Positions 47,986 to 60,995 of a DNA stretch of 64,000 nucleotides are shown piece by piece. The notes under the pieces are model-generated. The model did not search any database and was not told where the DNA came from. It saw nothing but the letters and a program-made list of their open reading frames with translations. The stretch spans positions 186,001-250,000 of the forward strand of contig RSEE01000035.1 in NCBI GenBank assembly GCA_003971905.1, given 5' to 3'. Both the position numbers and the translations under genes were made by a program. Source of the DNA: Moniliella sp. 'wahieum'. Its lineage: Eukaryota > Basidiomycota > Moniliellomycetes > Moniliellales > Moniliellaceae. Positions within the stretch are counted from its first letter, which is position 1; every line of letters begins with the position of its first letter.

Positions 47986-48310
47986 GGTGGCGATGGGGGC
48001 AGAGAGCGGAGCTGTGGTGGGAGCCGCGTCTGCTGCTGCTGCCCATCTCTGCCTCGTGGGCGGCTTGTCGGATGACGTTTTGATTGCCCGCCTTTTTTTT
48101 CGACGCGGTCTCTTGCCTTGGCCTAATGTCCGCCTCGTGCGCCGGGGCCGGAGATTGGCGGGAGCGCTGGAAATGAAATCGCATCCAGCGCGCCACCCAC
48201 CAAAAATTCCTTCGGACACACCACACGCAAAAAGTAAAGTGGCGCTCCCGACATTCTCCTCTACGCGCAGCTTGGCTTCCACCGGCGCCGCCCTTGCTGC
48301 TGTGCCCGAC
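47986..48310. promoter_or_regulatory. Short divergent promoter of CFD1 and the thiouridylase
   Basis: About 325 bases separate the CFD1 ATG from the nearest in-frame ATG of the thiouridylase. No other gene fits; regulatory motifs are not recognised. Confidence 0.45.
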
Positions 48311-50362
48311 ATGCCCCCCGCGCCCTCGCCCTCGCCCGCGCGCGCCCCATTTCCGCCACCGCCACCAGCACTCCTCGCTCCCTCGCACGCGCCGCCAGGA
48401 GAGCGCGCCTCCTTCCCCCCGCCATCCCCCCCACCCCAGCACCCACCTACGCCTTCGTCCGGCGTCTTGGCGTGCGGTTTCCTACCACTCATCCACCGCC
48501 GCTGCCGCCGCTGCCGCCCCAGCTGCCCCTATTGCACGTAGCAGCCCCCACCCCCACCCACTCCTCCGCCGGCCGCCCTTGTTCCGCCTGCCACCTGCGC
48601 TGAGCTCGAGGCTCGCTTTGGCGGCCCCAAAGAGGGCGATACCATCGTCGTTGCCTTGTCCGGTGGCGTCGACTCGAGCACAACCCTCGCCCGCATCTGC
48701 CTTGCGCCCTCGGAGCTTGACCCCAGCAAGCCCAAATACGAGGTCCATGTCGTCTTTATGCGCAACTGGAACTCGCTCGACGAAGGCGACGACTTTGAGC
48801 CTGGCGCGTCGGGTGGCGCCGATGGATGCGAGTGGGTGCAGGACTGGAAGGACGTCCAAACTGTCACGGCTTATTTGCGCCGCGCTATGCAGCGCAAGTT
48901 TCCCACCTATACCCCCATTCCTATCCAGCAGCCCATTCTCCGCTCCGATTCACGCCCGCCACAGAGCGCCACCAGCGCCACCTCGCCTGCCTCTCCGCTC
49001 TTGCCCATCCACTTTGTCGACTTGAGTCGCCAATATTGGACTGACGTGTTCGAGCCCGCCCTCGAGTTGTGGGGCGAAGGACACACACCCAATCCAGACG
49101 TATCCTGCAATCGGTCCATCAAGTTTGGTGCGCTGATTCGGGAACTGTTTGGGCACCCCAACGTGTCCGGCACGGCCCAGACCACCCATGCTCTCTCACC
49201 TACCTACCTTGAGCACCGTGCTGCCCAGGGCAAGTGCTGGCTCGCGACTGGTCACTATGCCGGCGTACGCTGGGACCGCGATGCGCTTGGTCAACCCCAA
49301 CCACGCTTGATCCGATCCTCCGACCCAATCAAGGACCAAACTTACTATATGAGCAGCGTCCTCCAAGATGCGTTGCGCTATGTATGCCCCCCCCCCCCCT
49401 CTCTCTCTCTCTTAAACACGTTCACCAGGAACAGCATTAACATCCTTCTTCGCTTTAGGTTGTGTTCCCCTTGTCGGACATGCGCAAGCCCAACGTTAAA
49501 AAGATGGCGAAAGAGCTTGGCTTGCCGACGGCCGAGCGGGCCGAGAGCATGGGATTGTGCTTTGTGGGCGAACGTCAAAAGACCAGCTCGGCTGCCCAGG
49601 TGCCATCTCGCATCGAGCTCGCTGAAAGGTTAGCAGGAATTGTGACTTCCACCCCTCTGCGGCCGAAGCCTCAGCTAGCACCGCTTTGCGCCCTCGTCTT
49701 GGCCGAGGCCCACGCATGGGCGTTTCCCTGGCCAGCCCCTTTGCCTCATTTGTAGCCAACTACCTGCCTGTTCAGGCGTCGGCACCAGGTAAGATGATCC
49801 ATCTGGAAACAGGTGCCGTCCTGGCTGAACATTCGGGAATTCACACCTTGACGTTGGGCCAGAATGCGCGGATTGCCGGTCGCCCAGAAAAGGCGTACGT
49901 GGCGAGCAAAGCGCATGTGCTCAACCCAACCACCAAGCAAATGGAAGCAGTGATCTACGTCGTTGACGGGAACCGACACCCAGCTTTGTTGTGTGAGCAA
50001 GTGTACATCTCCAAAGAACGGTTTGATTGGATCGGCGCTCCGCCCGCCGCGACCAGCCCCACCGGACACCGAGTCCAGACGCAAATTCGACATTGTCAAG
50101 TTCCCGTTTCAGGCACCATCCGTCTTGTTTCCTCCCTCCCCGTAAGCGCCTTGCCTTTCCACCCGACTGGCGAGGGCGCGAGCAAGGAGTGGTACCAGAT
50201 CACATTTGACCAGGTCATTCATGGTGTCGCACCAGGCCAGGTCGCGGCCGTGTGGGACTTTGATGGGACCACCTTGGGCTCCGGCTTGATCCAAAGGGTA
50301 CACACTACCTGGGACCGGCAACAGACTGCCTCGGCTTCTTCCGTGGATCCCACCCTAACGTA
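48311..50362 (+). CDS. SLM3: Mitochondrial tRNA-specific 2-thiouridylase (MnmA/MTU1/Slm3)
   Basis: Slm3/MTU1 installs the 2-thio group on wobble uridine of mitochondrial Lys, Glu and Gln tRNAs. The ATP-pyrophosphatase loop is [15 protein letters not shown] (about 48640). Then come [25 protein letters not shown] (first cysteine, eukaryotic PD form), [19 protein letters not shown], a 77-nt intron (49382-49458, with a long C run), [24 protein letters not shown] (catalytic cysteine), [23 protein letters not shown] and [22 protein letters not shown]. The start is uncertain: ATG 48311 begins a Pro-rich leader that needs frame corrections to reach the enzyme. The stretch 49580-49735 is either an unrecognised intron or a damaged insert. 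Bacterial MnmA is about 370 residues; this one is longer because of insertions at 48940-49000. Confidence 0.9.
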
Positions 50363-52884
50363 GGGGTGGTGTGGAGCGTTCCTTGTGCTATGCACCATTT
50401 TGATGACTCGATAAATCAATCCGGCAAGCTTCGCGGAAAGGTGCCTATGGTTGAGGCGGGGGAAGGTTGTGTCGCTTTCCTTACTGGGTACTTTGCATCC
50501 TCCTATACCAAAATTCACAGGTATATCGACGTATCCCTCCGCTTCTTCAAACCTACTGCTTGGGTGGACAACGTCCCGGCACACTAATGGCGTTACAAAA
50601 GTGCATTTTTGCAGTCGTCCTTTTCAATGGATACTACTATGATGCGTTCGCCAGTGAGCAGCGCACGGATTCCTCTCTGGTGTAGTACACGTACAAGTGA
50701 TGCAGACACACGGGGTGAGAACTGAGTCCTGGCGACTAACAAGGGCCTGAGGCCTGAGGCGGCCTGAGGAGAGATCAAGTAGAAACTAAAGCATCATCGA
50801 TCGATGAAAGTGCCAGTATATGAGCACAGCTGATGAATGTGTATACACCCAGCCGCCATATACATTCAGTCGGCTCTACCTAGTATTTTCAACTCCCCAT
50901 CTGGTTTCGATCCAGACCCTCGCCTCCGTCCTTGCCTCTCCCGGTTCCAGTTATTAATGCGCTGGACCCTGACTGCTTGACCCTGACTCAATCTGTCCCC
51001 TCGCACTTTTTTCCCTTGACCTTTGACTCACTTAGTTCTCCACTGACAGAGACTTGATTCCCTTAGACTCGTTCCTCCCAAAACCGCAATGGCCAAGCTG
51101 CCCACGATTCCTTTTTTGCCCCGTTTGCACTTGCTTGTAAGCATATCTAGTTACTAGAGCAACCATCTTAGGGTCAACCTGTTTCTCCTTTCCTCCCACT
51201 GCATGGGAGTCTCGCAACCGTCACATCGGATAACCCCTACTACCATGTATTTTCTCGAACGCTGCCAGGCTCTGCCCACAACCACTCTCAAGGCATATAT
51301 ACTCGCGACAATCTTATATGCGTTCATCAGTGCCCCATGTACCTTGGACTTTCGTGGGATCTGAAACGCTTTGGGCCCTGCTTGAGTCATGTCTCCGATG
51401 TACGGAAGGTCTCCCTTGGGAGAAGGAACCCCTCCCCCCCCCCTCCCTTCACATACAGCTGATGCAAAGGTACCAGCACCTCATGAGATCGTTGGAACGA
51501 AGTGGGCATAGACAAAAGAGGGGTATGGGCACCTTGACCTTCTCAATAGGTCATGAGAGCAATAAGGAACAGAAAGATCTAAGAGAATGAGACGTAAATG
51601 GAGACGGAGAGTCGCTAGTCACTAGTCACGGACGGTACCCCATATGAAAAGGTGACCACAGCACCGTAACCCATAATGCGATGATAACGGAGATAATGAT
51701 TTCCTCCTCTGTGTGGATGACTATAGGCGCGCGTGAAAAGAGAGATAAAAAAGGATAAAAGTTGCCATATTAGAGACGGGCATCATTTTGGAAGACGAGG
51801 AGAACATCATCGAAAGAGGGCGTTGAACTAAAGGTGGCGGTCTTGTATGAAGACCGGTTTGTTCGCTACTACGATATAGCAGTGAGAGACATATAAAATG
51901 CGATACGTCGGAAGCGATGAAGCGGAGCCCGCCGAACAGAGGAGAAGAAGAGATACTGAAAGGGACGGCTATTATGCTTTTAGCGTCCGCCCTCTCTGTG
52001 TCTGCTCATATAGAAAAACAGTAATAGCAATGCTTTCTTGTGCACCGCTCCTTTGGAAAAGGCGGTTGCATTACTTGTGTACTTGTAGATGATATTACTT
52101 TGAGAAAGATTGAATTCTGTCGATCTAACGCAATGCACACCCACAGCTGCTCATGCATCTGTCCCAAATGGATGGTGGAAAAGCGATCACAGCTTTTGTG
52201 GGCCATTTGTTATTTCGGATCTTAGGCGCGAAACGCACACGCTGCAACAATGATTGAGACGGACATGAAGAGTTGGACATCCGTGCCCTGTCGCATATAG
52301 CAATCGCAGGCAATGATCCCTCTCCTCCTCTCTTTTAATCCGATCGACCTGCATCTTCTCGTTAGTTTGCTCTAACGTATCCATCCCAATGGGGGTTTGA
52401 CGGGCCCGTGCTTATGGAGCAACAGTAGATCTGCTGCAAAAACCGATGAAGCGTCCTTATAACCCTCTCTTCTTCTCTTCCCGCTCTACCTACAGAACGC
52501 CATAACGAACAACCTTGCCTCCCCCCCCGTTTTGTTTCCTTCCCATCATCGACATCATCTGACTCTTCTTCGATGAAAGTGTTTTGGGTTCGATAACACC
52601 CACCGAGAGTTTGGCAGCTGATGGCAACGGCGCATGAAGTGTCCCCTTATTTTGCCTACACAATCAAAAAGAAGCTGATACTCCGTGCTTTGCACATGTA
52701 GGGCTTGGCCGTTCTATATCTGCTGTATCGAGCGAGCTTATTACGCGTTACGGCCTCAAGATTAGGCCTTAGGCTTTAAGCTTAATTTACGGTGGCCTTT
52801 AGGGTCTTACACGTTACTAGCTATCCGAATCCGTTGTGTATTTGGCTTCTATACGTATAGTCAGCCCTATAACGAGACTCTCAT

Positions 52885-52912
52885 GAAGCTTGAAGCTTGA
52901 AGCTTGAAGTTT
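52885..52912 (+). repeat. 7-bp tandem (GAAGCTT), 3 perfect copies plus one variant
   Basis: Same heptamer as the tandems at 12448 and 53662 and, inverted, at 7510. Each unit carries the palindrome AAGCTT. Confidence 0.9.
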
Positions 52913-54715
52913 GAGAGCAGGTGAGGCCTGTGAGGTGCCTGCGAGGTGCTTACAGTTGATAAAAGGGTGGTAGCTTAGTAGGATCTTCCTAGAGCTGAGT
53001 CTTAGCACTGAAAGCGAAGTGGGTGCGCTGTTCAAAGACAGAAGGTGAGACCAACAGGGCCGTTCGCATCAGTATATCAGAAAAACACAAGAAGCAAAAA
53101 GGAATCAAAGCTATGTCATAGCCACAGACCGCGTGGTAGAGGATGCATCAGACCCTCCGGACAGAGTCGGAGCGATCTGGATCAAGCCTGAGCACCCGCA
53201 TTATGCTCTCGCCCAAGTACCGTCTCATGCGTTACGCGTTACCGCGTTAGCGGGTACCGTCGTCGCTGCTAGGTACTCGTTATATGGGAGCCTCGCAGCT
53301 CAGTCTGATGAGGAGCGCTGAGGCTCAGCGCTCACGAGTCGCGCTGGGCTGCGCTGAATGATTAATGACCTAATGACTAGCGCTCGCTGAGCTCTCTAAG
53401 ATATTGATCACAGGCAGTGTGTGGGGTGCTGGTGAGCGATTCCAACGTCCAACGCGGCTCCCCGCAAGCTCCACATCGAGCGGGGGGCGGTAACCGGAAA
53501 CCGGTAACCTGGTCCCCGCTCTCTCGCTTGTAAAGCTTAAAGCTTAACCGTTGTGGGCGGCATTGTGGTGACAGATGATGTCGAGGATGCACATGTACAT
53601 GTGATCGCGGAGACGGCGTCCGCCCTCTCTAGGGTCTATTATCCTCGCAGCTCGCTCCATCGAAGCTTGAAGCTTGAAGCTGAGTTTCCCAACGGTTGTT
53701 CTCTTGGGTCTCTTGCGTCGGTATGTCTTCAGATCTCAGAATTGAGACTGGAATGGGAGCGTGAACGTTGAACGCAACTTGAGGATCTGAGATCTGAGAA
53801 GCTTCAGAATACCACATCTCACATGCCACCGATCTCAGGCCTCAGGCCTGGCCTCAGCGCCGCGTCAGGCCTCAGGGTCTCTCAGATCTCACAGGATCTC
53901 AGATGCTGGTGGAGCCTATGTTGTGGCTACGGAATACTTAGTACTTACGTGCTAATGAGCAATATCTCAGATGTCACTTGTAGTTGTCTGACGCTGTGAA
54001 AAGTGCTGTGCATTCTGCATTCTGCATTACCGTGTCCAGTCCATCGTGGTCAGTACTCAGTGCAGAGCTAGTCACGCGTACCGTGTACCAATCATCGACA
54101 TCCCGCAGAAGGACTGAGTGCCTGTGTGTTCCTGCGGAGTTGTTGCTTCTTGCACTGTAGCTAACGGCATTGAGTACTGCGTATTGAGTACTCAACTGAG
54201 AGTACTTACTGAGTACTGAGTACTGAGCACGGTACCGAGCGGATTGCTATCAGATGTGACATGTGAGATGTGAGAAAGACGTGCGAGAACAGACTGGGAT
54301 GGAAGAAGAACTGCGTGGGAGGTGGGCGGTGGAGGCGGGACGACCTGCTGCCCCAAACGAAGGACTAGAGATGTGCGATGCACTTGCAGAAGGAACCAAC
54401 CCCACAGCAGCGTTTTCCGCCCCGCTCGGGGATGGGCGGGGTGGGGGCTGGCACGGGGGTGGCGTGCGTTGGCGCGGCGGCTCGGTTGGGACGGGGCGGG
54501 GCGAGTTGCATTGTTCGTGGCCATCGACGCCCGAGGCGACCAGCCGCTGAGGTTCAGGTTGAGGCTGAACGTTGGGTGGATCGTCGAGAAGGCCAGCAGG
54601 CAGCCTACGTAGTGGGTGTGCTGCGGGGGCATATCATCCATCCCCTGCGCATCACGCGCCAGGCGTCAAGTAGTCAATTGAACTTCAATGTTGAACTGAA
54701 CGTTGGCTGCGATGG

Positions 54716-54743
54716 CCAGCAGCCAGCAGCCAGCAGCCAGCAG
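54716..54743 (+). repeat. 7-bp tandem (CCAGCAG), 4 perfect copies
   Basis: Four exact heptamers in gene-free DNA. Confidence 0.9.
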
Positions 54744-55247
54744 CGCATTGACTGTGACATGCCGCCTGCGCCTCCCCGCCGTGTCCTGCCGCATCTGCCG
54801 CAGAGCGCCCGGGCGGCCGGGGGCTCAGTGGCCCCGTGCCCCGGTGGCTTAGGGCCCGACACCCAGCACCCCGTGCATCATGCATCATGCAATGCAGCAT
54901 TCATATGCATTTTCCGACGTCCTGTTGCTGGGAAGGGTGACGCTCACGCATGCATGCTTCCCGCCGACGCAGCGGGCACAGTGGGCTGCTGGGGGGAGCG
55001 CAATCCCACAGCCATGCCACAGCACGGCCAGAGCCGCGAGAGGGCGCGTGGCGCTGCGCAGCCCCCGTGCTGCGTCCCCCGTCTGCACGCGTCACGCACC
55101 GCACGCCCAGTGTCGGCGCGGGGCACGCGCGCTGGTGCGCCCGCATCCAGCATCCAGCCGCCGCCTAGCCAATACGAGGTATCTTTGCCCGCTACCTCTC
55201 CCCCGTGCGGCCTGGCCATGCAGTAGCTGCCCCCGCCTCTCGCCGCC

Positions 55248-58200
55248 ATGCTCTCAAGGACGCCCTCAAGAGCGGCGGCCACGTCCTCTTCAGCCCGACC
55301 GCCAGCCCCCGCCGCTCGCCTCCACCCCGCCGCCCCACCCGCCGCGCCGTCTCCATCCGCCCCCGCCGCCCCGCCCCCCGCGGCTGCCCCTGCCTCTGCG
55401 CCCATCCCCTCCCCCAGCCCCACACCCACGCCGTCTGCTGCCCCACCCCGTCCCAGACGCTGCCGCCGCCACCTTTCCCCGCCGCAGCACCACCACCCTC
55501 TGGCGCGACTTGGATTGGATCCGCCGCGGCACTCGGCCATCGTCCGCAAGAGCCGCTCCTCCACCGCCCTCTCCCCGCCCCGCACCTCCTCCGAGCTTCC
55601 CTCCCCCGCCGGCGAAGCAGCCGATGCATTTACAATGGCCAGCACACTCGCCCCTCCCCGCGTCCGCCGCCGAGCACGCCGCCTCGCTGCTCCCCCCACG
55701 CTCGCCGTTCCGGCTCCTGTTCCAGCTCCAGCTCAACCCTAGCTCCTGCGCCAGCTCCGCCCCGGCTCCAGCTTCGGTTCCAGCTCCAGCCCCGGTTTCA
55801 GCTTCAGCTCCAGCCCCAGTGTCCGCTGATCCCTCTGGCGCCGTATCCCAGGCCCAGGGGAGCCAGCCATGCTGTCTCGGCCTGGGCCTGCTCTGCATCT
55901 GCGCCCACATCCGCCGCCCCCCAACACCCCTCGCGTCCACGCACCTCCCTACTCGCATGTCTACCAGCGAGCTCTCGGCTCTGGCGCCGCCTCCGCGCCT
56001 GTCCCCCTCCCACCGCCTCGGAACGGAGCCCGTTAGGCGCAGCACGGCCCATCCGTGGCTGCCTCTGCCTCTCCTTCTCCGCCGCGTACTCTCCGGGACC
56101 AAGCTCCGGTCCCCGCCAGCCATGCTTCCCTCCATGCTCCCACTCCCCCGTCGAGCCACCTGCACCCACCCCTTGGCACCCCGCGGCCGCAATCGTTTGA
56201 CCCAGACCATCGACCTTCCGTCCCTCAGCTCGACCCTTCCTCACGCGGGCATCGCGCCTCGTTCGATCCTTCTCACCCGCGGCGGCACCGCTGCCTATGG
56301 TCTGGGCCTCCTGCGCCTGCCAAGCCGCCTTCCCAGTTGCCCGACGGTACCGCACCCCTCTTGACTCCAAACCTTTGCTTCTGTTCAGAAAAGTCCGAGG
56401 TGATGGACAGCGACCTGGCCCAGGCACCCAGCATCAATCGACGGCCGGCCAGCCAAGTAAACGTACGGGGGACGACGGGCACTCTCAACCAGGACCACCT
56501 TCATTTTATTATGCCTATCCCCCCCAATACGGTCTCGACGCTAACGCCGAGCCTGGAGCTGAAGCTGACATGGACGGTGATTCCCAAGTTGGCGCCAAGA
56601 CTGACCCGACCACGTACCCTGGATCAAGTCTTGCATCCCATCATCATACCTCCCAAGCTTCCGATGCACCGTCGACAATCACATCGATCTACGCTAGTCG
56701 TATGGGCGGTGCGCGCCGCGCCTCCTTCGACAGCTCCTCTTCCAGTTTGCCCAAGCGCGATCGCGATTCCGTCGCCTCCACTCGACGTCGGGGTGCGACG
56801 CTGGATACAGCGGCCAGTCCCAACCGGGCCACACGTCCTTTGATTCAGATTCCTCCCGTAGGAGGTGTGCAACAGTTTCTCTACACTTCTTCCCCGGTTG
56901 GTTCGAGCGCCGCTCTCAGTCACAGTGCTCAGCCCGACAAGTCTGCATCTGCATCTGCATCTGCGTCTACGTCTGCGTTGGGCAGTATGACGTCGGACCC
57001 ACGGCAGCAAGGCCTGGTCGCGTCTCCCTTTTCCGACTTGAATTCGCGCTCTTCGTCTGGGTTGTCAGCCTCTGTCGACGCTGGCATTGCTGCAGGCAAC
57101 GCTACTGGTACCGCTGCTGCTGACGGTACACGCGAACCGCTCCCTTCTGCTCGTGTCGGCAACATGGCCTTGTCTGGGTCCAAGGCGAGCGAGACGTCGC
57201 ACTCTGAGCAAGAGACCAACCCCCCGCCCCCTTTCCCTGCCAAGGCAGAGACAGGGCGGGGCCTTAGTGCACGACTGTCATCCGAACCCGAACACCCACC
57301 CCAGCCCAGTCGCGCCCCCACCACTTCGACCCCGGTGCCGTGCGCCCTCTCTGCCCTGGCATCGACCAGCGCGAGCGCGTCTGGATCAACCTTTGCCAGT
57401 CGTATTTTGGCCGCTCGATCGAGTCCTTTGCCACCCACTGGCCTTTCTGGCTCGTCGTCAGAGCCCCCTTCCCTATCCCTCCCCTCCCTTGCTCCGCTTC
57501 GTACCGTCGACGCGAATTTCGCTTCTGCCTCCCCAAGAGGAACTTGGTCCCCTCCGACCCCCGTCCCTGGTTGGGAGGCACGCAAGGGGTCCCCGTCACC
57601 TACGCTTCGGTCAAAAGCCAGCTCGGGTGCGTTGGAGGGATTGGACCCCGTTCGTTCTTTGGGCGTCGCCGTTGTCGGTCAGCGGGGCGTGGGCAAGTCC
57701 ACCGTCATTCGCAAGGGGCTGCGCCAGTTTGGCCTGTCCAAGCCGACGCGGCTGTCGGGTCAGTGCAGCGCGTATGCTATGCAGTGCATTCTGGATCAAG
57801 AGCCCGAACAGGTTCGTGTCTTGGAGATTGACTCGTCGGCCTTTGTGGGTACCACGGGCCGCGAGTTGCGCTGGCCTGACGAGTTGGATCGTATCGAGGG
57901 CGCAGTGGTTTGTTACGATGCTAGTCACCTTCCTTCTCTCAAGGGAGTTCCAGAGCTTTTGGGTACGTTGCTCGCTTGATGTGGCTTGAAGATGTGTGAG
58001 AGAGAAAGGAATCAACTGACGAACGAATCGGGTACTAGAATTCTTTCACAAGTACCGTGTTGTTACTGTGGTCATTGCGTGCAAGTCCGAGAGCCCAGTC
58101 AAGGCAATTGACCCCTTTTTGGTCTCCGAGTTGGCGAGCAAATTTGGGGTCAGCCTAGCCGAGGCCAGTAGTGAGTCGGACGACGGTAAGCGGCGCGTAA

Positions 58201-60995
58201 AAGATTGTTTCCACCACCTCATCAAGCAGATCGCCAAGGCACGCCTCTCTCGCGCCGACGAGGCTCTGGGCTACACAAGTCAACGCCACCGCCCCCTTCT
58301 GTCCTCGGGCCCTGCGTCGGACCCTTCGGGCGTGGGCTCTCTCTACACCGCTTCGAGCAGTACCTTAGTAGACTTGATCGAGTCCTCGGGCGCCGAAAGG
58401 GACTGGTTGGCAGCAAAGGAAGATCAAGATCTGATGACCCCTGGGCCCGAAGCACTGAGTATCTCGGATTTCCTTGCTTCCATGTCTGTCCCCGCTCGAG
58501 AGGAGGACAGCGGCGATACTGAACTGAGCGGCGAGGACGATGACGACGAAGAGGAGGACAAGTCATGGGCCACCACGAGCAGGCACGCCCAAAGATCGCG
58601 CGGAGAAGCTCCTGCACCGTCCTCCTCGGCTTTGGCAGAGGCAGACGAGGACGGCGAGGGAGATGCCAACCCCACTCGGCAATGGATGCAGCAACTCGCC
58701 ATCCCTTCGTACCCAGGCGTACCTTCTTGTGATGCTCCCTCGGCCACCGCTGTGCAGTCGCTCCTGTCCCGCACCTCGCGCCGTACAGACTCGAGTCTGG
58801 GGCCGATCGTCGAGGGTTCTACCACCCAGCAGGCTGCTCCTGCCCCCGCTGCCTTTGTTAGGCCCCACCAACAGTCTTCATCTCCCGCCCGGAGCAGGCC
58901 ACTTTCCCCTGGCCATCCACAAAAGGGGAGGGCGAAAGAACCAGTGTATGTTCCTACGTTGGACTTGTTTGATCGCTTCTTTTACTCGGTGGTGGCCATG
59001 ACGGACCCAGACTTTTTGGCCGCTGTGCTAGTGTTTTATCGTGCGTTTGCCCATCCGGAGGACATGCTGGATCAGTTTATCGATCGCTTTGATGCACTGG
59101 CCGAGGTACGCGATATGGACCAACTCCTCGTCCGTCACGCTTTGGTTCGCTTGGCCACCGTCTTCCACGATTGGGTCCTCGCCTTCCCCGGCGACTTGAG
59201 CGCTCCGGGCATGCAGCCTACTCTACACCAGTTTGCCCAGCGCTTAGCCCATCACGCTTGCACCGCGCCGCTCCTCCCGGCCCTGGAGGCGGACCTAGCC
59301 ACATGCGCCACAGCCATCGACTTGGACGTCATGTGGTCCCTTGACGCCTCCTTCACCCGCCCTTCGCCTTCGTCCACCGCCCGCCACCAAATGTACCGGC
59401 ACAGCATTCTCGTCCGATCCCAGGATCGCACCTCGTCCACCACCGACGCCCCATCCGCCACCTCGGGCCCCACTTCGTCCGTCCCTACCCCAGCAGGCTC
59501 CTCTCCCCGCGCGCTGGGTCCTTCCGCTCGGTCACGTGGTGCCGGTGGGTCTCACCCCACGGCCGCTGTGCCCTCGAGCTCAGCACCGGGCTCTACCACC
59601 GTTAGTAGGACCAGTGCACCCCCACCCACGGGGGAGACCAACCCGACCCTGTCCACTGGCCGGCCCCGTAGCTCCTCGGTTCTGTCCACTTCGTCCGAAC
59701 GGGGCAGCATCAAGTCGTGGTGGACCGGCGTGTCAGCTGCTTCGCTCGAGGCGGAGCGACAAGCGCTGGCACCTCTTCTGCCCTTGATCTCCCGCGGCGG
59801 AGCAGCTCACTTGGCCTCCTCCCCGAACGCAAGCTCGGTACCGTTGTGCCTTCCGAACGCAGCACAGGCAAGGAGAAGGAGAAAGGGGTGGATAAGGGTA
59901 TGGATCTGGATCTGGATCTGGACAATGATAAGGACAAGGCTTTGGACAAGGCTTTGGATAAGGACCAGAAGGACCAGGATAAGGCGTTGGACAAGGACAA
60001 GGACCAAGACCAGGGCGCGGACGCGGACATGGATAAAAATACCGACCTTCTTCCCAAGGATCCGCGTGAAGAGTCCAAAGAGGGAAAGACTCCGTTCCAC
60101 GTTCTTCCCACTCTTCTCCCCCGCCCAGCCAGGTGCCTGCCCCGGCCCCTGCGTCAGTAGGCGCTGGGCCATCTGTGCCTCCCCCACCATCGGCAAGTTG
60201 TCAATGCGGGACGTGTCCAACGGAATCCTTCTTGCCGACGAAGCAGCGATCGCTTCGGAGCTGACGAGGATCGAGTGGGAGCTCTTCCGGGACATTGGAC
60301 CTCGGGATTTCTTGCGCCATGCGCTGGTCAAACCCCAAGAACGTATCCCCAACGGTCGGGTCGCGAAAAGCATCAGCCACTTCAATTATGTCTCGGCGCT
60401 CGTGACCAGCGTGGTGCTGGTTCAGCCCAAGATCAAGACACGCGCTCGCATGTTGGAAAAAATGGTTCGGGTCGCTGTCTGTCTTCGCATGAGCAACAAT
60501 TACAATACCCTCCAAGCCGTCTTGGCTGGCATCAGTGGCGGCCCCGTGCATCGCTTACGGCACACTCGCGCCCTGGTCCAAGAAAACAAGGAACTGCACA
60601 AACGCTACCTCTCCCTCGTGCGACTGATGCAGACCGATCGCGCTTCGGCGGCGTACCGTTTAGCCCTGGAAAACTCATCGGGCCGAATCATCCCCTTTAT
60701 CGGAGTTCACCTCCACGATATCTTGTCCACGGCCGACGGTAACGTTTCTCGTCGCTCGTCGGACGGGGCAGTACATTGGCGCAAATTTGCCCTGTTGCAC
60801 GATGCGATCGGGACGTTGACCCGGGCCCAGCGGGGGGCTTCAGCTCCCCCACTGGACCCTAACCCCGACCTCACCCGCTTGCTCCTCAACGTTCCCATCC
60901 TCGACGAAGATGAGGCGTGGCACATTTCCCTCTTGGTCGAACCAAAGGCTACCACCCCGGCTCAATCCCTCCTGCGTAAAATCCAAGTCGCTTGA
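55248..60995 (+). CDS. GTPase-like P-loop domain fused to RasGEF
   Basis: A Cdc25-type Ras exchange factor with an extra N-terminal G-domain-like module. The ATG at 55248 (CGCCGCCATG) leads into a long Ser/Pro/Ala-rich region. At 57660-58260 lies a Ras-like fold: VAVVGQRGVGKST (P-loop), RVLEIDSSAF in place of DTAG, GAVVCYDASHLPSL, and VVTVVIACKSE at the NKxD position. An intron (57963-58038) joins PELL to EFFHKY. RasGEF-N: DLFDRFFYSVVAMTDPDFLAAVLVFYRAF ... near 58960. The catalytic RasGEF follows at 60205-60990, with FNYVSALVTSVVL, NNYNTLQAVLAGI and IPFIGVHL. A Lys/Asp repeat (about 59890-60030) lies in another frame, between a missing base near 59822 and a return near 60130. Its N-terminal few hundred residues also need frame corrections. 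It probably activates Ras upstream of cAMP or MAPK morphogenesis pathways. Confidence 0.9.

Larger units (their letters stand above)
50363..55247. other. Long gene-free block, rich in short tandem and palindromic words
   Basis: Nearly 5 kb without a supportable gene. 50800-52700 is comparatively AT-rich and plain. 52740-54300 is dense with 7-bp tandems: 52885-52912 (GAAGCTT x3 plus a variant), 53229-53242, 53662-53682, 53784-53797, 53834-53847, 54010-54030, 54211-54231, 54254-54274, and 54716-54743 (CCAGCAG x4). Self-complementary words AAGCTT, AGTACT, AGATCT and TCAGGCCTGA recur. 54300-55200 is GC-rich and probably holds the RasGEF promoter. Confidence 0.6.
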
